NCBI GenBank assembly: GCA_025163595.1
Contig: CP104100.1
Span: forward strand, 4,077,733-4,141,732
DNA from: Phaeobacter sp. G2
GTDB lineage: Bacteria; Pseudomonadota; Alphaproteobacteria; Rhodobacterales; Rhodobacteraceae
DNA length: 64,000 bases
Direction of reading: 5' to 3'
Position 1 is the first letter of the stretch. Every line of letters starts with the position of its first letter. Under the pieces are notes generated by a model. It saw nothing but the letters and a program-made list of their open reading frames with translations, ran no database searches and was not told where the DNA came from. A program made the translations under genes and the position numbers. Positions 24,451-34,496 of the stretch are shown here, piece by piece.

Positions 24451-26789
24451 CCATCAAAGAGAAGTTCGACGCCATGGATTACGGCCCTGCCCCCGAAAAT
24501 GCCGCCGAGGCCTTGGCTTGGCTGATTGATCAGGGCGATCGTTTTGGCCATTTCATCAACGGTGCCTTCACCGCGCCCCAGGATGGGTTTGACAGCCGCA
24601 ATCCCGCAACGGGTGAGGTACTGGCCACCCTGAGCCAGGCTACCCAGGACGATGTTGATGCGGCGGTAAAATCCGCGCGCACAGCGCAGCCAAAATGGGA
24701 AAAGCTCGGCGGACCGGGACGCGCCCGTTTCCTCTATGCCATTGCCCGGCTGCTGCAGAAACACGCCCGCCTGTTTGCGGTGCTGGAAACGCTCGACAAT
24801 GGCAAACCAATTCGCGAAAGCCGTGATATTGATATCCCGCTGGCGCAGCGCCATTTCTACTATCACGCCGGCATGGCCCAGCTGATGGAAAGCGAACTGC
24901 CCGAGGCCCAGGCGCTTGGGGTCTGTGGCCAGATCATCCCCTGGAACTTCCCGCTCTTGATGCTGGCCTGGAAGGTCGCGCCTGCGATTGCCATGGGCAA
25001 TACCGTGGTGCTGAAACCGGCAGAATATACCTCGCTCACCGCGCTGCTGTTTGCGGATATCTGTCAACAGGCCGGCCTGCCCAAGGGCGTGGTCAATATT
25101 GTCACCGGCGATGGCGCCGTTGGTGAAATGATCGTCGCCGCAGAGTTGGACAAAATCGCCTTTACCGGCTCCACCTCTGTGGGGCGCCGCATCCGCGAAG
25201 CCACCGCAGGCACCGGCAAGGCGCTGACCCTCGAGCTGGGGGGGAAATCGCCCTATATCGTGTTTGACGATGCCGATCTGGACTCCGCTGTGGAAGGCCT
25301 GGTCGATGCCATCTGGTTCAACCAGGGGCAAGTCTGCTGCGCCGGCTCGCGGCTGTTGGTGCAGGAAAGCATTGCCGATCGGTTCTATACCAAGCTCAAA
25401 GCCCGCATGGACAAGCTGCGCATCGGCAACCCGCTGGACAAATCCATCGACATCGGCGCGGTGGTGGATCCGGTGCAGCTGGACACAATCACCACGCTGG
25501 TTGCCGGCAATCAGGCCGGGGAAACCTATCAGCCCAGCCTGCGTCTGCCGCCCCAGGGCAGCTTCTTCCCACCCACCCTGATCCAGGGTCTGGCCCCGTC
25601 GGATCCGCTGATGCAGGAAGAGATCTTTGGCCCGGTGCTGGTCTCCTGCACCTTCCGCACCCCCGCCGAGGCGGTGGAGCTGGCCAATAGCAGCCGCTAC
25701 GGGTTGGCGGCCACCGTCTGGAGCGAGAATATAAATCTAGCGCTGGATCTGGCGCCAAAACTGGTGGCCGGCGTGGTCTGGATCAATGGCACCAATATGT
25801 TTGATGCCGCAGCCGGGTTTGGCGGTGTCCGTGAAAGCGGATTTGGCCGCGAAGGCGGCTGGGAAGGGCTCAGCGCCTATACCCGCCCCAAAGGCAAAAC
25901 CAAACCGCTGGCGCCTGTCGCGGCCTTTGCCGGCAAACAGGATAGCCACAGCGCCGATCCGGTGGACCGCACCGCCAAGATGTATATCGGTGGCAAGCAA
26001 GCGCGACCCGACAGTGGCTATTCAAAGCCCGTCTTCAACAGTCACGGCGGGCTTTTGGGTCATGTGGGCATGGGCAGCCGCAAAGACGTCCGCAACGCAG
26101 TCGAGGCCGCCGCCGGAGCCAAGGCCTGGTCCAAGACCACCGGCCATCTGCGGGCGCAAATTCTGTATTACATCGGCGAGAACCTGTCAGCGCGGGCGGA
26201 TGAATTTGCCCATCGCATTGATGCTATGACTGGTAAAAAGGCAGGAGCCAAAGAGGTTGAGACCGCGATTGAACGGCTGTTCACCGCTGCCGCCTGGGCC
26301 GACAAATACGACGGTCAGGCCCATGGTGTGCCCATGCGGGCGGTTGCCCTGGCCATGAAAGAACCCGTCGGGGTGATTGGCGCGCTCTGCGCCGATGAGG
26401 CGCCGCTGTTGGGGCTTGTCTCGGTCATGGCGCCTGCCCTGGCCATGGGCAACCGGGTGGTGCTTGCCGCCTCGGGTCCCTTCCCGCTGGCCGCCACTGA
26501 TTTCTATCAGGTGCTGGAAACCTCGGATGTGCCCGCCGGCGTGGTCAATATTCTGACCGGCGAGGCTGCGGAGCTGGCACAGCCCCTGGCCGCCCATATG
26601 AATGTGGATGCGGTCTGGAGCTTTTCTTCAACCGATCTGGCGCAGACCATCGAAGAGGCCTCGGCGCTCAACCTCAAACGGACCTGGGTCGCCCATGCCG
26701 CGTCGCTCGACTGGAGCCACGATCACAGCCGCAAGTTCCTGTTGGAAGCCACCGAAGTGAAAAACATCTGGGTGCCCTACGGCGAATAG
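24447..26789 (+). CDS. Double-domain aldehyde dehydrogenase (ALDH16 family)
   Basis: This 780-residue protein has two ALDH modules. The first (about 30-490) is complete, with the general base Glu263 (LELGGK) and the nucleophile Cys297 (GQVCCAGSR). The second (about 515-780) keeps the ALDH-like start (YIGGKQARPDSGYSKPVFNS) and cofactor-fold sequences but no catalytic cysteine motif. This is the architecture of bacterial ALDH16, in which the second half is catalytically inert and helps dimerisation. Coupling to deoC and DUF1272 suggests acetaldehyde or a related aldehyde as substrate. Confidence 0.9.
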   Translation: MTIKEKFDAMDYGPAPENAAEALAWLIDQGDRFGHFINGAFTAPQDGFDSRNPATGEVLATLSQATQDDVDAAVKSARTAQPKWEKLGGPGRARFLYAIARLLQKHARLFAVLETLDNGKPIRESRDIDIPLAQRHFYYHAGMAQLMESELPEAQALGVCGQIIPWNFPLLMLAWKVAPAIAMGNTVVLKPAEYTSLTALLFADICQQAGLPKGVVNIVTGDGAVGEMIVAAELDKIAFTGSTSVGRRIREATAGTGKALTLELGGKSPYIVFDDADLDSAVEGLVDAIWFNQGQVCCAGSRLLVQESIADRFYTKLKARMDKLRIGNPLDKSIDIGAVVDPVQLDTITTLVAGNQAGETYQPSLRLPPQGSFFPPTLIQGLAPSDPLMQEEIFGPVLVSCTFRTPAEAVELANSSRYGLAATVWSENINLALDLAPKLVAGVVWINGTNMFDAAAGFGGVRESGFGREGGWEGLSAYTRPKGKTKPLAPVAAFAGKQDSHSADPVDRTAKMYIGGKQARPDSGYSKPVFNSHGGLLGHVGMGSRKDVRNAVEAAAGAKAWSKTTGHLRAQILYYIGENLSARADEFAHRIDAMTGKKAGAKEVETAIERLFTAAAWADKYDGQAHGVPMRAVALAMKEPVGVIGALCADEAPLLGLVSVMAPALAMGNRVVLAASGPFPLAATDFYQVLETSDVPAGVVNILTGEAAELAQPLAAHMNVDAVWSFSSTDLAQTIEEASALNLKRTWVAHAASLDWSHDHSRKFLLEATEVKNIWVPYGE

Positions 26790-26828
26790 GGAAAACCCCC
26801 AGATTCAGGCCCGGCGAAAGCGCGGGTG

Positions 26829-26862
26829 CAAAACAACAGGGCCGGGGAAATCCCCGGCCCTG
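26829..26862 (-). terminator. Strong hairpin between convergent ALDH and M16 genes
   Basis: CAGGGCCGGGG and CCCCGGCCCTG form a perfect 11-bp stem with an AAAT loop (26837-26862). On the minus strand it is followed by TTGTTTTGC, so it best serves the M16 gene ending at 26915; it could also act for the ALDH gene on the other strand. Confidence 0.75.
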
Positions 26863-26914
26863 AACGCTATGCTGTGTCGCCTTTTGTTGGCCCTACGCCT
26901 GAGCGCTTGACCCG

Positions 26915-28240
26915 TCAGGGGCTGGCGATCAGCCCCTCAGGTCGGCCAACCACAACAAAATGTAGCGCCTCGGGCAGCAGAATTTCACTGGCCACCTGAT
27001 TGATCTCCTCCAGGGTGACCGCGTTAACCTTATCATTGCGGGTCTGGACATAGTCGATGGGCAGGTCATCTATCTGCATCCCCACCAGGATTGAGGCAAT
27101 CCGGCCATTGCCGTCAAAGCGCAGCGGATAGGCCCCGGTGAGATAGGTCTTGGCGTCTGTCAGCTCTTTCTCGGTGACGCCATCGCTGGCAAGCCGCTGC
27201 CATTCGCCCTGAATTACCTCCACCGCTTCGGCCATTTTGCCATTCGCAGAGCCCAGCTGCCCCATATAGACAGAGGCCAGATCCTGCGGCACCAGATAAG
27301 AATAGACCCCATAGGTCAGGCCGCGCTTTTCGCGCACCTCTGTCATCAGGCGACTGTCAAAGGAGCCACCGCCAAGGATCTGATTCATGATATAGGCGGC
27401 AAAGAATCGGGGATCATCCCGGGTGATCCCCATATGACCAAACAGCGCCACCGATTGCGGCGTGTCGTAATCAACAATGCTGATGCCGCCAGAAATCGTC
27501 ACCTCGGCCGGGCCGGGCAATGGCGCGCCCGTAGGCGCCATGTCCCCCAGAAGCCGGTCCAACAGCGCGCCCAGCTCATCAGGGGTGATATCACCGACAG
27601 CACTGACATAAAGTCTGTCGCGGGCAAAAACGGCCTCATGGGCGGCAAAGATATCCTGACGGGTCAGCGCGGAAACACTGTCTATGGTGCCCTTGCCAGA
27701 GCTGCCATAGGGGTGATCGCCATAGGCCATTTCGGCAAAGGCCCGACTGGCGATCTTGTTGGGGTCTTTCAGATCCGACCGCAGCCCGGCCAGCACCTGC
27801 GCCCGCACCCGGTCAAGCGCATCCTGATCAAAGCGCGGCTCTTGCAGGGTTTGGCGCAGCAAACCCACAGCCGCATCGCGGTTTTCACTGAGAAACCGCG
27901 CCGAGACCGACAGGCTGTCCCGGTCCGCGTCATAGCCAAAGCTGGCCGCCAGATTTTCAACCGCACGGGCATAGGCCTGCGCCCGCATCTCGCCAGAGCC
28001 CTCTTCGAGCAATCCAGCCATCATATAAGTGGCGCCACGTTTGCCCGGCGCATCCAGCGAGGTGCCGCCGCGAAAGCGCAATTCAAGTGCAGTAAAGGGG
28101 ATCGAGTGGTCCTCGACCAGCCAGGCGGTAATCCCGCCGGGAGAGGTCACTTCGTTGATTTTAATCTCGGCCTGCGCGGGCAGGACCAACAGGGAAACCC
28201 AGGCAAAAACTGCCATCGTCAAAGCTGTAAGACGCATCAT
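26915..28240 (-). CDS. M16 peptidase-family protein lacking the zinc motif (non-catalytic partner)
   Basis: This 441-residue protein has a signal peptide (about 1-24, ending PAQA) and two M16 half-domains. At the place of HxxEH it has ATYMMAGLLEEGS, so the zinc ligands are missing. Its start overlaps the catalytic M16 gene by four bases. Such inactive subunits pair with an active one to form a periplasmic heterodimeric peptidase, as in the mitochondrial processing peptidase design. A hairpin terminator follows. Confidence 0.88.
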   Translation of the reverse strand: MMRLTALTMAVFAWVSLLVLPAQAEIKINEVTSPGGITAWLVEDHSIPFTALELRFRGGTSLDAPGKRGATYMMAGLLEEGSGEMRAQAYARAVENLAASFGYDADRDSLSVSARFLSENRDAAVGLLRQTLQEPRFDQDALDRVRAQVLAGLRSDLKDPNKIASRAFAEMAYGDHPYGSSGKGTIDSVSALTRQDIFAAHEAVFARDRLYVSAVGDITPDELGALLDRLLGDMAPTGAPLPGPAEVTISGGISIVDYDTPQSVALFGHMGITRDDPRFFAAYIMNQILGGGSFDSRLMTEVREKRGLTYGVYSYLVPQDLASVYMGQLGSANGKMAEAVEVIQGEWQRLASDGVTEKELTDAKTYLTGAYPLRFDGNGRIASILVGMQIDDLPIDYVQTRNDKVNAVTLEEINQVASEILLPEALHFVVVGRPEGLIASP

Positions 28241-29601
28241 TCGCCCTCCTCCTGCCGCATCATCCAGCCCGTCACCGAGGCTTCGGGGCGGAGCAAGTTT
28301 TGCGCTGCGGCAATGATTTCATCCGAGGTGACAGACTGCAGTATCTGCGGCCAGTCCTGTACATCCTGCACCGTCAAGCCCGAGGTCAGCGCCCGGCCAT
28401 AGCGATTTGCAATCCCGTCCACATTATCGCGGGCATAAATCTCCGACGCCCGCAGCTGCAGCTTGATCCGCTCCAGCTGTTCGGCATCGACGCCCTCGGC
28501 CAGGAAGGCACTCACGGTGGCATCCAGCGCCGCTTCGGCCTGGTCCAGGCTGACGCCCTCGGCAGGTACAATCAGAAAGTCAAAACTGGTCTTGTCCAAT
28601 GACACACCCGAATAAAACGCCCCGGTATAGACCGCGACCTGCTGGTCAAATTGCAGCGCATTGGACAGGTAGGAGGTGGACCCACCCCCCAACAGCTCTG
28701 CCAGCAGATAAAGCGCTGCCGCCTCTTCCTGGGCTCCGGCGTTGCGCTCGGTTGCCAGATAGGAGCGCTGAACATAGGGCTGGGCCACGCGGGGATCGCG
28801 AAAGATCAGCCGCCGCTCGGCGTTTTGCGGCGGCTCTTTGCTGCGGGCCCGCACCTTTGGCAGATCAGGGTTGGCCGGAAGGCTGCCATAATAAGTCTCG
28901 GCCAGGGATTTGACCTCTGCGGGGTCAACGTCCCCTGAAACCACCAGAATGGCGTTATTGGGCGCATAGAATGTGCCGTAAAAGGACAGGGCATCGTCGA
29001 TGTCCAGGGATTCCATCTCGTGGCGCCAGCCAATCACCGGCTGACCGTAACGATGGTTGAGATACTGCGCCGCGTTCAGCTGCTCGCCAAACAGGGCGCG
29101 GGGACTGTTATCGGTGCGCTGGTTGCGCTCTTCCAGAATGACTTCCCGCTCGGTGACAATCTCTTCTTCGGAAAGACGCAGATTGACCATGCGGTCACTC
29201 TCCATCCGCATCATCAGCTCTAGCCGATCTGAGGCAACGCGCTGGTAATAGGCGGTGTAATCGTAGCTGGTAAAGGCATTGTCGCGGCCACCATTGGCCG
29301 CCACGGTCGCCGAGAGCTCACCAGGGGCAAGGGTATCGGTGCCCTTGAACAGAAGATGTTCCAGAAAATGCGCCACCCCGGATTGACCAATGGGTTCATC
29401 CGCGGAGCCGGCGCGATACCAGACCATATGCTGCACCACCGGCACCCGGTGATCCTCTACGACGACAACTTCCATGCCATTGTCCAAGGCAAAACTGGTC
29501 ACCATATCATCCGGTCCCGCAGCGCCATCCTGCGTGTCGGCCAGAGCCGCCGTCAGGCTAAAGCTTAGCACGGTGGCCGCCAAAGCAATCCTTGGGAACA
29601 T
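28237..29601 (-). CDS. M16 family zinc peptidase (catalytic subunit)
   Basis: This 454-residue protein has a signal peptide (about 1-21) and the intact inverted zinc motif HFLEH (His78, Glu81, His82). The third ligand is expected in the Glu-rich stretch VTEREVILEE. Secreted M16 enzymes degrade peptides or process exported proteins. GAGGAG precedes the ATG. Coupled translation with the non-catalytic M16 partner implies a 1:1 complex in the periplasm. Confidence 0.92.
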   Translation of the reverse strand: MFPRIALAATVLSFSLTAALADTQDGAAGPDDMVTSFALDNGMEVVVVEDHRVPVVQHMVWYRAGSADEPIGQSGVAHFLEHLLFKGTDTLAPGELSATVAANGGRDNAFTSYDYTAYYQRVASDRLELMMRMESDRMVNLRLSEEEIVTEREVILEERNQRTDNSPRALFGEQLNAAQYLNHRYGQPVIGWRHEMESLDIDDALSFYGTFYAPNNAILVVSGDVDPAEVKSLAETYYGSLPANPDLPKVRARSKEPPQNAERRLIFRDPRVAQPYVQRSYLATERNAGAQEEAAALYLLAELLGGGSTSYLSNALQFDQQVAVYTGAFYSGVSLDKTSFDFLIVPAEGVSLDQAEAALDATVSAFLAEGVDAEQLERIKLQLRASEIYARDNVDGIANRYGRALTSGLTVQDVQDWPQILQSVTSDEIIAAAQNLLRPEASVTGWMMRQEEGE

Positions 29602-29933
29602 TCGGCACTCTCCTCATTGTTGACCTTGCGGCCCTTGGGCCAGGCCCCATATTTGGGGCAGCCCTGTACTCTATTCAACCTACGCCCCTGACATCTGGGC
29701 GCAAGCGACACTCTCGCAAAGGTGAATACTGGCAGAGCCTCTTGCCCCAGCCCATTTCCAGCCCAATTTCCGTCGTCATGACGGTAGCAAGACCGGGTGA
29801 ATCATAGATGAAACACCGGGAAATGAAGCAGCCGAGACAGCAGCGCCAGACAGACCCGCTAACGCATACGGGGCCGCGCAAGCAGCCCCATCAAGCCAGG
29901 TCAATCAAACCCATTTCAGTAGAGAAAACGCCG
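29602..29933. other. 332-bp intergenic region upstream of the M16 pair
   Basis: I see no credible gene here. The region lies between the DUF3035 gene and the M16 operon, which run on the same strand, so it should hold the M16 promoter. It contains a GGGGC/GCCCC inverted repeat around 29643-29662 close to the M16 start. I recognised no operator or convincing -35/-10 pair. Confidence 0.5.
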
Positions 29934-30455
29934 TTATTCTTCGTTCCGGGGCGGTGCCGAAGGTGTTGCAACCCCAGCCCGGCGAAAGGCTTCATTGGCC
30001 GCAAAGGGATCAAGCGTTTGTTTGGAATAGATCTGTTCGTAGCGATCAACAGGCGCAATCTTGATCCGCCCACCGCGACGTCTGCGTTTGAGGAAAGCTG
30101 CGTCCTCGCTGGCCAGCACCTGGCGCACATCCGCAGACACGCCATAGCGGCTGGAGGCGGTGACCAGACCAGAATCGCTGGCAGGGATCGCGTTGCCGGG
30201 CAGCAGGGCAGCAGGTTTGCCTCCCAAGGCAACAACAGCCTCGGCCTGCGGGTTCACATCACTGCGGTTTTGCCCACCCGGGGTTGGGGTTGGCAGGGCA
30301 GTATAGTTCTCAGGGGCGCTCAAAGGTTTGGGCGGCAAGACAAGGAACTCATCCGGTCCGGTGCCGGTACTGCGGATATCCCGCAGCTCTTTTCGGCCGC
30401 AGCCAGATACAGCCACAGCACAAATCAGACCGATAATCGCCAGAGGAATTCGCAT
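29934..30455 (-). CDS. DUF3035 lipoprotein
   Basis: This 173-residue protein starts MRIPLAIIGLICAVAVSGCG, a clear lipoprotein signal with the acylated cysteine at residue 19. The rest is Pro/Ala-rich with a basic stretch FLKRRRRGGR and no recognised catalytic motif. It sits 55 bp after lspA, the signal peptidase that matures lipoproteins. The family is typical of Rhodobacteraceae and its function is unknown. Confidence 0.82.
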   Translation of the reverse strand: MRIPLAIIGLICAVAVSGCGRKELRDIRSTGTGPDEFLVLPPKPLSAPENYTALPTPTPGGQNRSDVNPQAEAVVALGGKPAALLPGNAIPASDSGLVTASSRYGVSADVRQVLASEDAAFLKRRRRGGRIKIAPVDRYEQIYSKQTLDPFAANEAFRRAGVATPSAPPRNEE

Positions 30456-30510
30456 TTCCCCAATACTCCCGACAGTTTCAACGCGGTTTTAGCCTATTTC
30501 CCAATGGAGG

Positions 30511-30996
30511 TCACGCAGGCTTTTTGATGCGCCCCTCAAACAGGATCAAACCCGCTGCTCCGGCAAAGATGAACACATCCGCCAGATTAAAGACATAGGG
30601 ATTGTTCAGCCCACAACAGGACATGTTGAGAAAGTCGAGCACATAGCCATAAAGCAGACGATCGGCGACATTGCCAAGCGCACCGCCAATGACCAGCCCC
30701 GCCGAGACCTGCATCAGGGCGCCCTTGTCGCGCCCGCGCCCAATCCAAAGCACCAGCGCCAGGCAAATCGCCAGCGACAGAGCAATCAAAATCCAACGGG
30801 CACTCTCGGTGCCATCGCCAAACAAGCCAAAATTAATGCCGGTGTTTTCGCCATAGCGAAAATTCAGCAGGGGCGGCAGCACATCAATGCTGAGACGCCG
30901 TGACAGGCCCATCCAGTGGATGACCAGGTATTTGCTGGCCTGATCCAACAGAAAGGCCCAGAAGGCGCCCCAAAATATCATACGTGCTGCTGCCAT
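30511..30996 (-). CDS. lspA: Lipoprotein signal peptidase (signal peptidase II)
   Basis: This 161-residue inner-membrane aspartyl peptidase has four membrane helices. The catalytic aspartates are in GNVADRLLYG and VFNLADVFI. It cleaves the prolipoprotein signal peptide after lipid attachment. It follows purH by 18 bp and precedes a lipoprotein gene, so all three are probably co-transcribed. The ribosome site is weak. Confidence 0.95.
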   Translation of the reverse strand: MAAARMIFWGAFWAFLLDQASKYLVIHWMGLSRRLSIDVLPPLLNFRYGENTGINFGLFGDGTESARWILIALSLAICLALVLWIGRGRDKGALMQVSAGLVIGGALGNVADRLLYGYVLDFLNMSCCGLNNPYVFNLADVFIFAGAAGLILFEGRIKKPA

Positions 30997-31014
30997 GTTT
31001 TGCTCGTGTCTGGT

Positions 31015-32604
31015 TTAGTGACGGAAGTGGCGCATGCCGGTAAAGACCATGGCGATGCCCTGGGCATTGGCTGCCGCGATCACCTCATCGTCGCGCATCG
31101 AGCCACCGGGCTGGATCACGCAGGTCGCGCCTGCAGCCGCCGCTTCCAGCAGGCCATCCGCAAAGGGGAAGAAGGCGTCTGAAGCCACAGCCGATCCTTT
31201 GGCGAGGCTTTCGTCCAGGCCCAGCTCATCCGCCATGCGCTGCGCCTTGGAAGCGGCCACATTGGCACTGTCCAGGCGGCTCATCTGGCCGGCACCGACG
31301 CCAACGGTGGCATTGCCTTTGACATAGACGATGGCGTTGGATTTGACGTGTTTGGCAACCTTCCAGGCAAAGAGCAGATCCTGCATCTGTTCCTCGGTCG
31401 GTGCTTTTTCGGTGACAACCTTCAGATCATCCAGCCCGACATAGCCCACGTCCTTGTCCTGCACCAAAACACCGCCGCCAACCTGTTTGTAGGCGGTTTG
31501 GGCCACGCGGGTGTCTGGCAGACCATCGGTCAGCAGCAGGCGCAGGTTTTTCTTGGCGGCAAAGATCGCCTTGGCCTCATCCGAGGCACCGGGGGCAATC
31601 ACCACCTCGGTGAAGATCTCGACGATTTTGGTGGCGGTTTCTGCGTCCAACGGCTGGTTCAACGCCACAATGCCACCAAAGGCAGAGGTGCGGTCGCAAT
31701 CAAAGGCCTTTTGATAGGCCTCTGTCAGCGTGGCGCCCTTGGCCACACCGCAGGGGTTGGCGTGCTTGATGATGGCCACGGCGGCGGTTTCAGCCGGGTC
31801 GAACTCGGCAACCAGCTCATAGGCGGCGTCGGTGTCGTTGATATTGTTGTAGGAGAGCTCCTTGCCCTGCAACTGCTGCGCGGTGGCAACGCCGGGGCGG
31901 TCGGTGCCATCGGTGTAAAAGGCCGCTTTCTGGTGGCTGTTCTCACCATAGCGCAGGGTCTGTTTCAGCTCACCGGCAAAGGCACGGCGACGGGGCGCTT
32001 CCAGCTCCAGCGCGCCAGCCAGCCAGGTGGATACAGCCGCGTCATAGGCCGCGGTGCGGGCATAGGCGATTTGCGCCAGCTTACGGCGGTATGCGGGGTC
32101 GGTGGCCCCGTTGTTCTGGTCCATGTCAGCCAGGACCGCATCATAGTCGGCCACATCCACCACCACGGTCACATCACCATGATTTTTTGCAGCGGCGCGA
32201 ATCATCGCCGGGCCGCCGATGTCGATGTTTTCGATGCAGGTGTCATAGTCGGCACCCTTGGCGACGGTTTCCTCAAACGGGTAGAGGTTCACCACCAACA
32301 GGTCGATGGGGCCAATGCCGTGCTCGTCCATGGCTTTGACGTGATCGGCATTGTCGCGCAGCGCCAGCAGCCCGCCATGCACCATCGGGTGCAGAGTTTT
32401 CACCCGGCCATCCATCATTTCAGGAAAGCCGGTGATATCGGCCACATCTTTGACCGTGAGGCCCGCCTCGCGCAGGGTCTTGGCAGACCCACCGGTGGAC
32501 AAAAGCTCAACGCCGCGGGCGCTCAGCGCCTTGCCCAGGTCGATGAGACCGGTCTTGTCGGATACGGAAAGCAGGGCGCGGCGGATGGGGGTCTGGTCGG
32601 TCAT
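31015..32604 (-). CDS. purH: Bifunctional AICAR transformylase / IMP cyclohydrolase
   Basis: This 529-residue enzyme catalyses the last two steps of IMP synthesis. The N-terminal cyclohydrolase domain starts [12 protein letters not shown] and has [10 protein letters not shown]. The C-terminal transformylase has KHANPCGV and SDAFFPF. I chose the start at [12 protein letters not shown] because AAAGGA lies upstream and conservation begins there. It lies in a minus-strand run after the heparinase-like gene (31-bp gap). Confidence 0.97.
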   Translation of the reverse strand: MTDQTPIRRALLSVSDKTGLIDLGKALSARGVELLSTGGSAKTLREAGLTVKDVADITGFPEMMDGRVKTLHPMVHGGLLALRDNADHVKAMDEHGIGPIDLLVVNLYPFEETVAKGADYDTCIENIDIGGPAMIRAAAKNHGDVTVVVDVADYDAVLADMDQNNGATDPAYRRKLAQIAYARTAAYDAAVSTWLAGALELEAPRRRAFAGELKQTLRYGENSHQKAAFYTDGTDRPGVATAQQLQGKELSYNNINDTDAAYELVAEFDPAETAAVAIIKHANPCGVAKGATLTEAYQKAFDCDRTSAFGGIVALNQPLDAETATKIVEIFTEVVIAPGASDEAKAIFAAKKNLRLLLTDGLPDTRVAQTAYKQVGGGVLVQDKDVGYVGLDDLKVVTEKAPTEEQMQDLLFAWKVAKHVKSNAIVYVKGNATVGVGAGQMSRLDSANVAASKAQRMADELGLDESLAKGSAVASDAFFPFADGLLEAAAAGATCVIQPGGSMRDDEVIAAANAQGIAMVFTGMRHFRH

Positions 32605-32635
32605 GGCAGGGCGGTCCTTTACAGGCTCATTAGGC

Positions 32636-34390
32636 TCAGTCAAAAATTTCGGGCTCATCCCGATTCAGGTCGCGCACGGCAATCGCAGTCTCCTGCGCCT
32701 TGCTGAGCGTCCACCGGACGCGTGTCGCATACTCGATTGCGCGACCAGATAAAACGATCTGCTTTGACGCACGAGGCTTTAATCGCGTTTTTTCCAGATA
32801 AACACTGGGTTCCAGCTTCAAATCGCAGCTGCCGTCGTGGCGAAACACCCAAATCTCGCCGCTCTTCAGTGCCATCGACACCGCCGAGCCCCCCAGATCC
32901 AGCGCAGAATCCACCTCAGGGTGGAGATGCAAGCGCAGCTCAAACCCGACGCCCTTGGCGCCCGAGTGATCAAGCACCTTGGAAAAGACCCGTTTGGCCG
33001 GATCTTCGATGGCCACCAACAGATCTTCGCCAGACAGGCTGCGACCATCATCCGACAGCTCCAGAGTGCGGGCATGGGTCAGGCCAAAGCCTCGCAGATA
33101 GCCGTCATGCCCGCCCTGAAAGCGATGACCTTCGGCCTGCTCATCCAAAGCGACCTGCACCTCGCCGGGGCCTTCCACCAGCAGTTCCTGGCCAGTGGTG
33201 CGATCCGGAGCCGCCAGCCGGGCGCTGGAATGCCCTGCCAGACACAGGGTTGAATGCGACGGCGTTGCCCGTCCGGCGCGACGCCATTCCAGACCAAAGG
33301 TCTCTCCCGAGCCGCAGTTGACAATCAAAGGCCGCCGCCCCGAAGTCAGTTCAAACGCCAGTGTCGATGCATGGCCATTGCTGGAGGCCGCACCCTGTGG
33401 GGGCACCGCAGCATCAATCACCACAGAGGTTCTGCGCGCCGCCAGACGAGCATACCCCATAGCCAGCCCGTCACGGTGATCTCCTGTCACGTGGCTGGCC
33501 GCCAGGGCATGATCCAGCCAGCCTTCCAAGCCACGCCCGCCACCATGAAACCGCGCCAGCCCGCCATCCGCATGACGCAGCGTGCGCAGTGCCGGGGCAA
33601 TCCGCTCGATCGCCGCTGTCTGTGCCGCAGGCACCGTGCGACCGGCCTCATGCAGGGCGGCGGCGGCCCAGGTCAACAGGGTAAAGACTTCCAGCAGCTC
33701 TTCGGGATTGCGCGTCGGCACGCCGCCCTCGGCATCTATCTGGCGCTCGCATTCCGCCGCCAGGGCCCGGATCGCCGGATCCGCCAGCTCTTCGCGGCCC
33801 TGCAGCGCCAAACCGGCATAGATCAGACCTGTCAGGGCCTCAAACCGGGGCAATCCCGGCGAGGCTCCCTGCCAGCGCTGGGACAGAAACCAAGTCTGCT
33901 GCGACAGGGACTGATAGAACACTTCGGTCTCGGCGCGGTCTTTGCTGCTGAGCAGGAACAGAGCATGGTTGATCCAGCGGATCACCCGGCGGCCGGTCAG
34001 ATCCGGCGACCAGGCCAAAGCCGCCCCTCGCCCATTGCCTGCGCCATGGGTTTCGATCCAGCCCCAGACCCATTTCTGCGCCTTGACCCGTGCCTTGATA
34101 TCGCCAACCGCCGCCAGATCATCAAGCCAACCAAAGCCCTGACGTTCCGCCTCAAAGGCCGCATCCGGTGCGTTGACGTCCCACAGGCCGGTGGTTTCTG
34201 ATTCGACCAGATAGCCGGCAAACAGCAGATTGCCCGCCACCAGCTGACGGCCACGGGCAAAACTGCCAATGGTGCGAGGTTCGGGTTGCGAGACAAACCC
34301 GGTGGCTGCTGGCTGCTTGCGGGCGCGCCAGGCGTATAGCCTATTCATCATGCGAGTCCCGCGACCCGCTACTCTGTCGTATCTGGACAT
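32636..34390 (-). CDS. Heparinase II/III-like protein
   Basis: This 584-residue protein has an N-terminal alpha-helical toroid region (about 40-330) and a C-terminal beta-sandwich beginning near [20 protein letters not shown], the heparinase II/III domain. No convincing signal peptide is seen. Relatives are polysaccharide lyases, but the Rhodobacteraceae group found beside rsmB and purH has no shown substrate, and a cell-envelope glycan role is inferred. The start at 34390 has GAGG upstream; 34351 is an alternative. Confidence 0.83.
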   Translation of the reverse strand: MSRYDRVAGRGTRMMNRLYAWRARKQPAATGFVSQPEPRTIGSFARGRQLVAGNLLFAGYLVESETTGLWDVNAPDAAFEAERQGFGWLDDLAAVGDIKARVKAQKWVWGWIETHGAGNGRGAALAWSPDLTGRRVIRWINHALFLLSSKDRAETEVFYQSLSQQTWFLSQRWQGASPGLPRFEALTGLIYAGLALQGREELADPAIRALAAECERQIDAEGGVPTRNPEELLEVFTLLTWAAAALHEAGRTVPAAQTAAIERIAPALRTLRHADGGLARFHGGGRGLEGWLDHALAASHVTGDHRDGLAMGYARLAARRTSVVIDAAVPPQGAASSNGHASTLAFELTSGRRPLIVNCGSGETFGLEWRRAGRATPSHSTLCLAGHSSARLAAPDRTTGQELLVEGPGEVQVALDEQAEGHRFQGGHDGYLRGFGLTHARTLELSDDGRSLSGEDLLVAIEDPAKRVFSKVLDHSGAKGVGFELRLHLHPEVDSALDLGGSAVSMALKSGEIWVFRHDGSCDLKLEPSVYLEKTRLKPRASKQIVLSGRAIEYATRVRWTLSKAQETAIAVRDLNRDEPEIFD

Positions 34391-34496
34391 GCTCTCTGCC
34401 TCACGCCTGTGTGCCTGTGATTGGCCGACGTTTTGGCAAAAGGATAGCCGCCTTGGCGCATCAAGTCACCGATGAAAGCGACCTCACGGTGCAGCC

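Noticed and set aside
23232-25331. Open frame of 699 codons antisense to deoC, DUF1272 and the ALDH gene
   Set aside because: It crosses three real genes on the other strand and shows no protein-family features.
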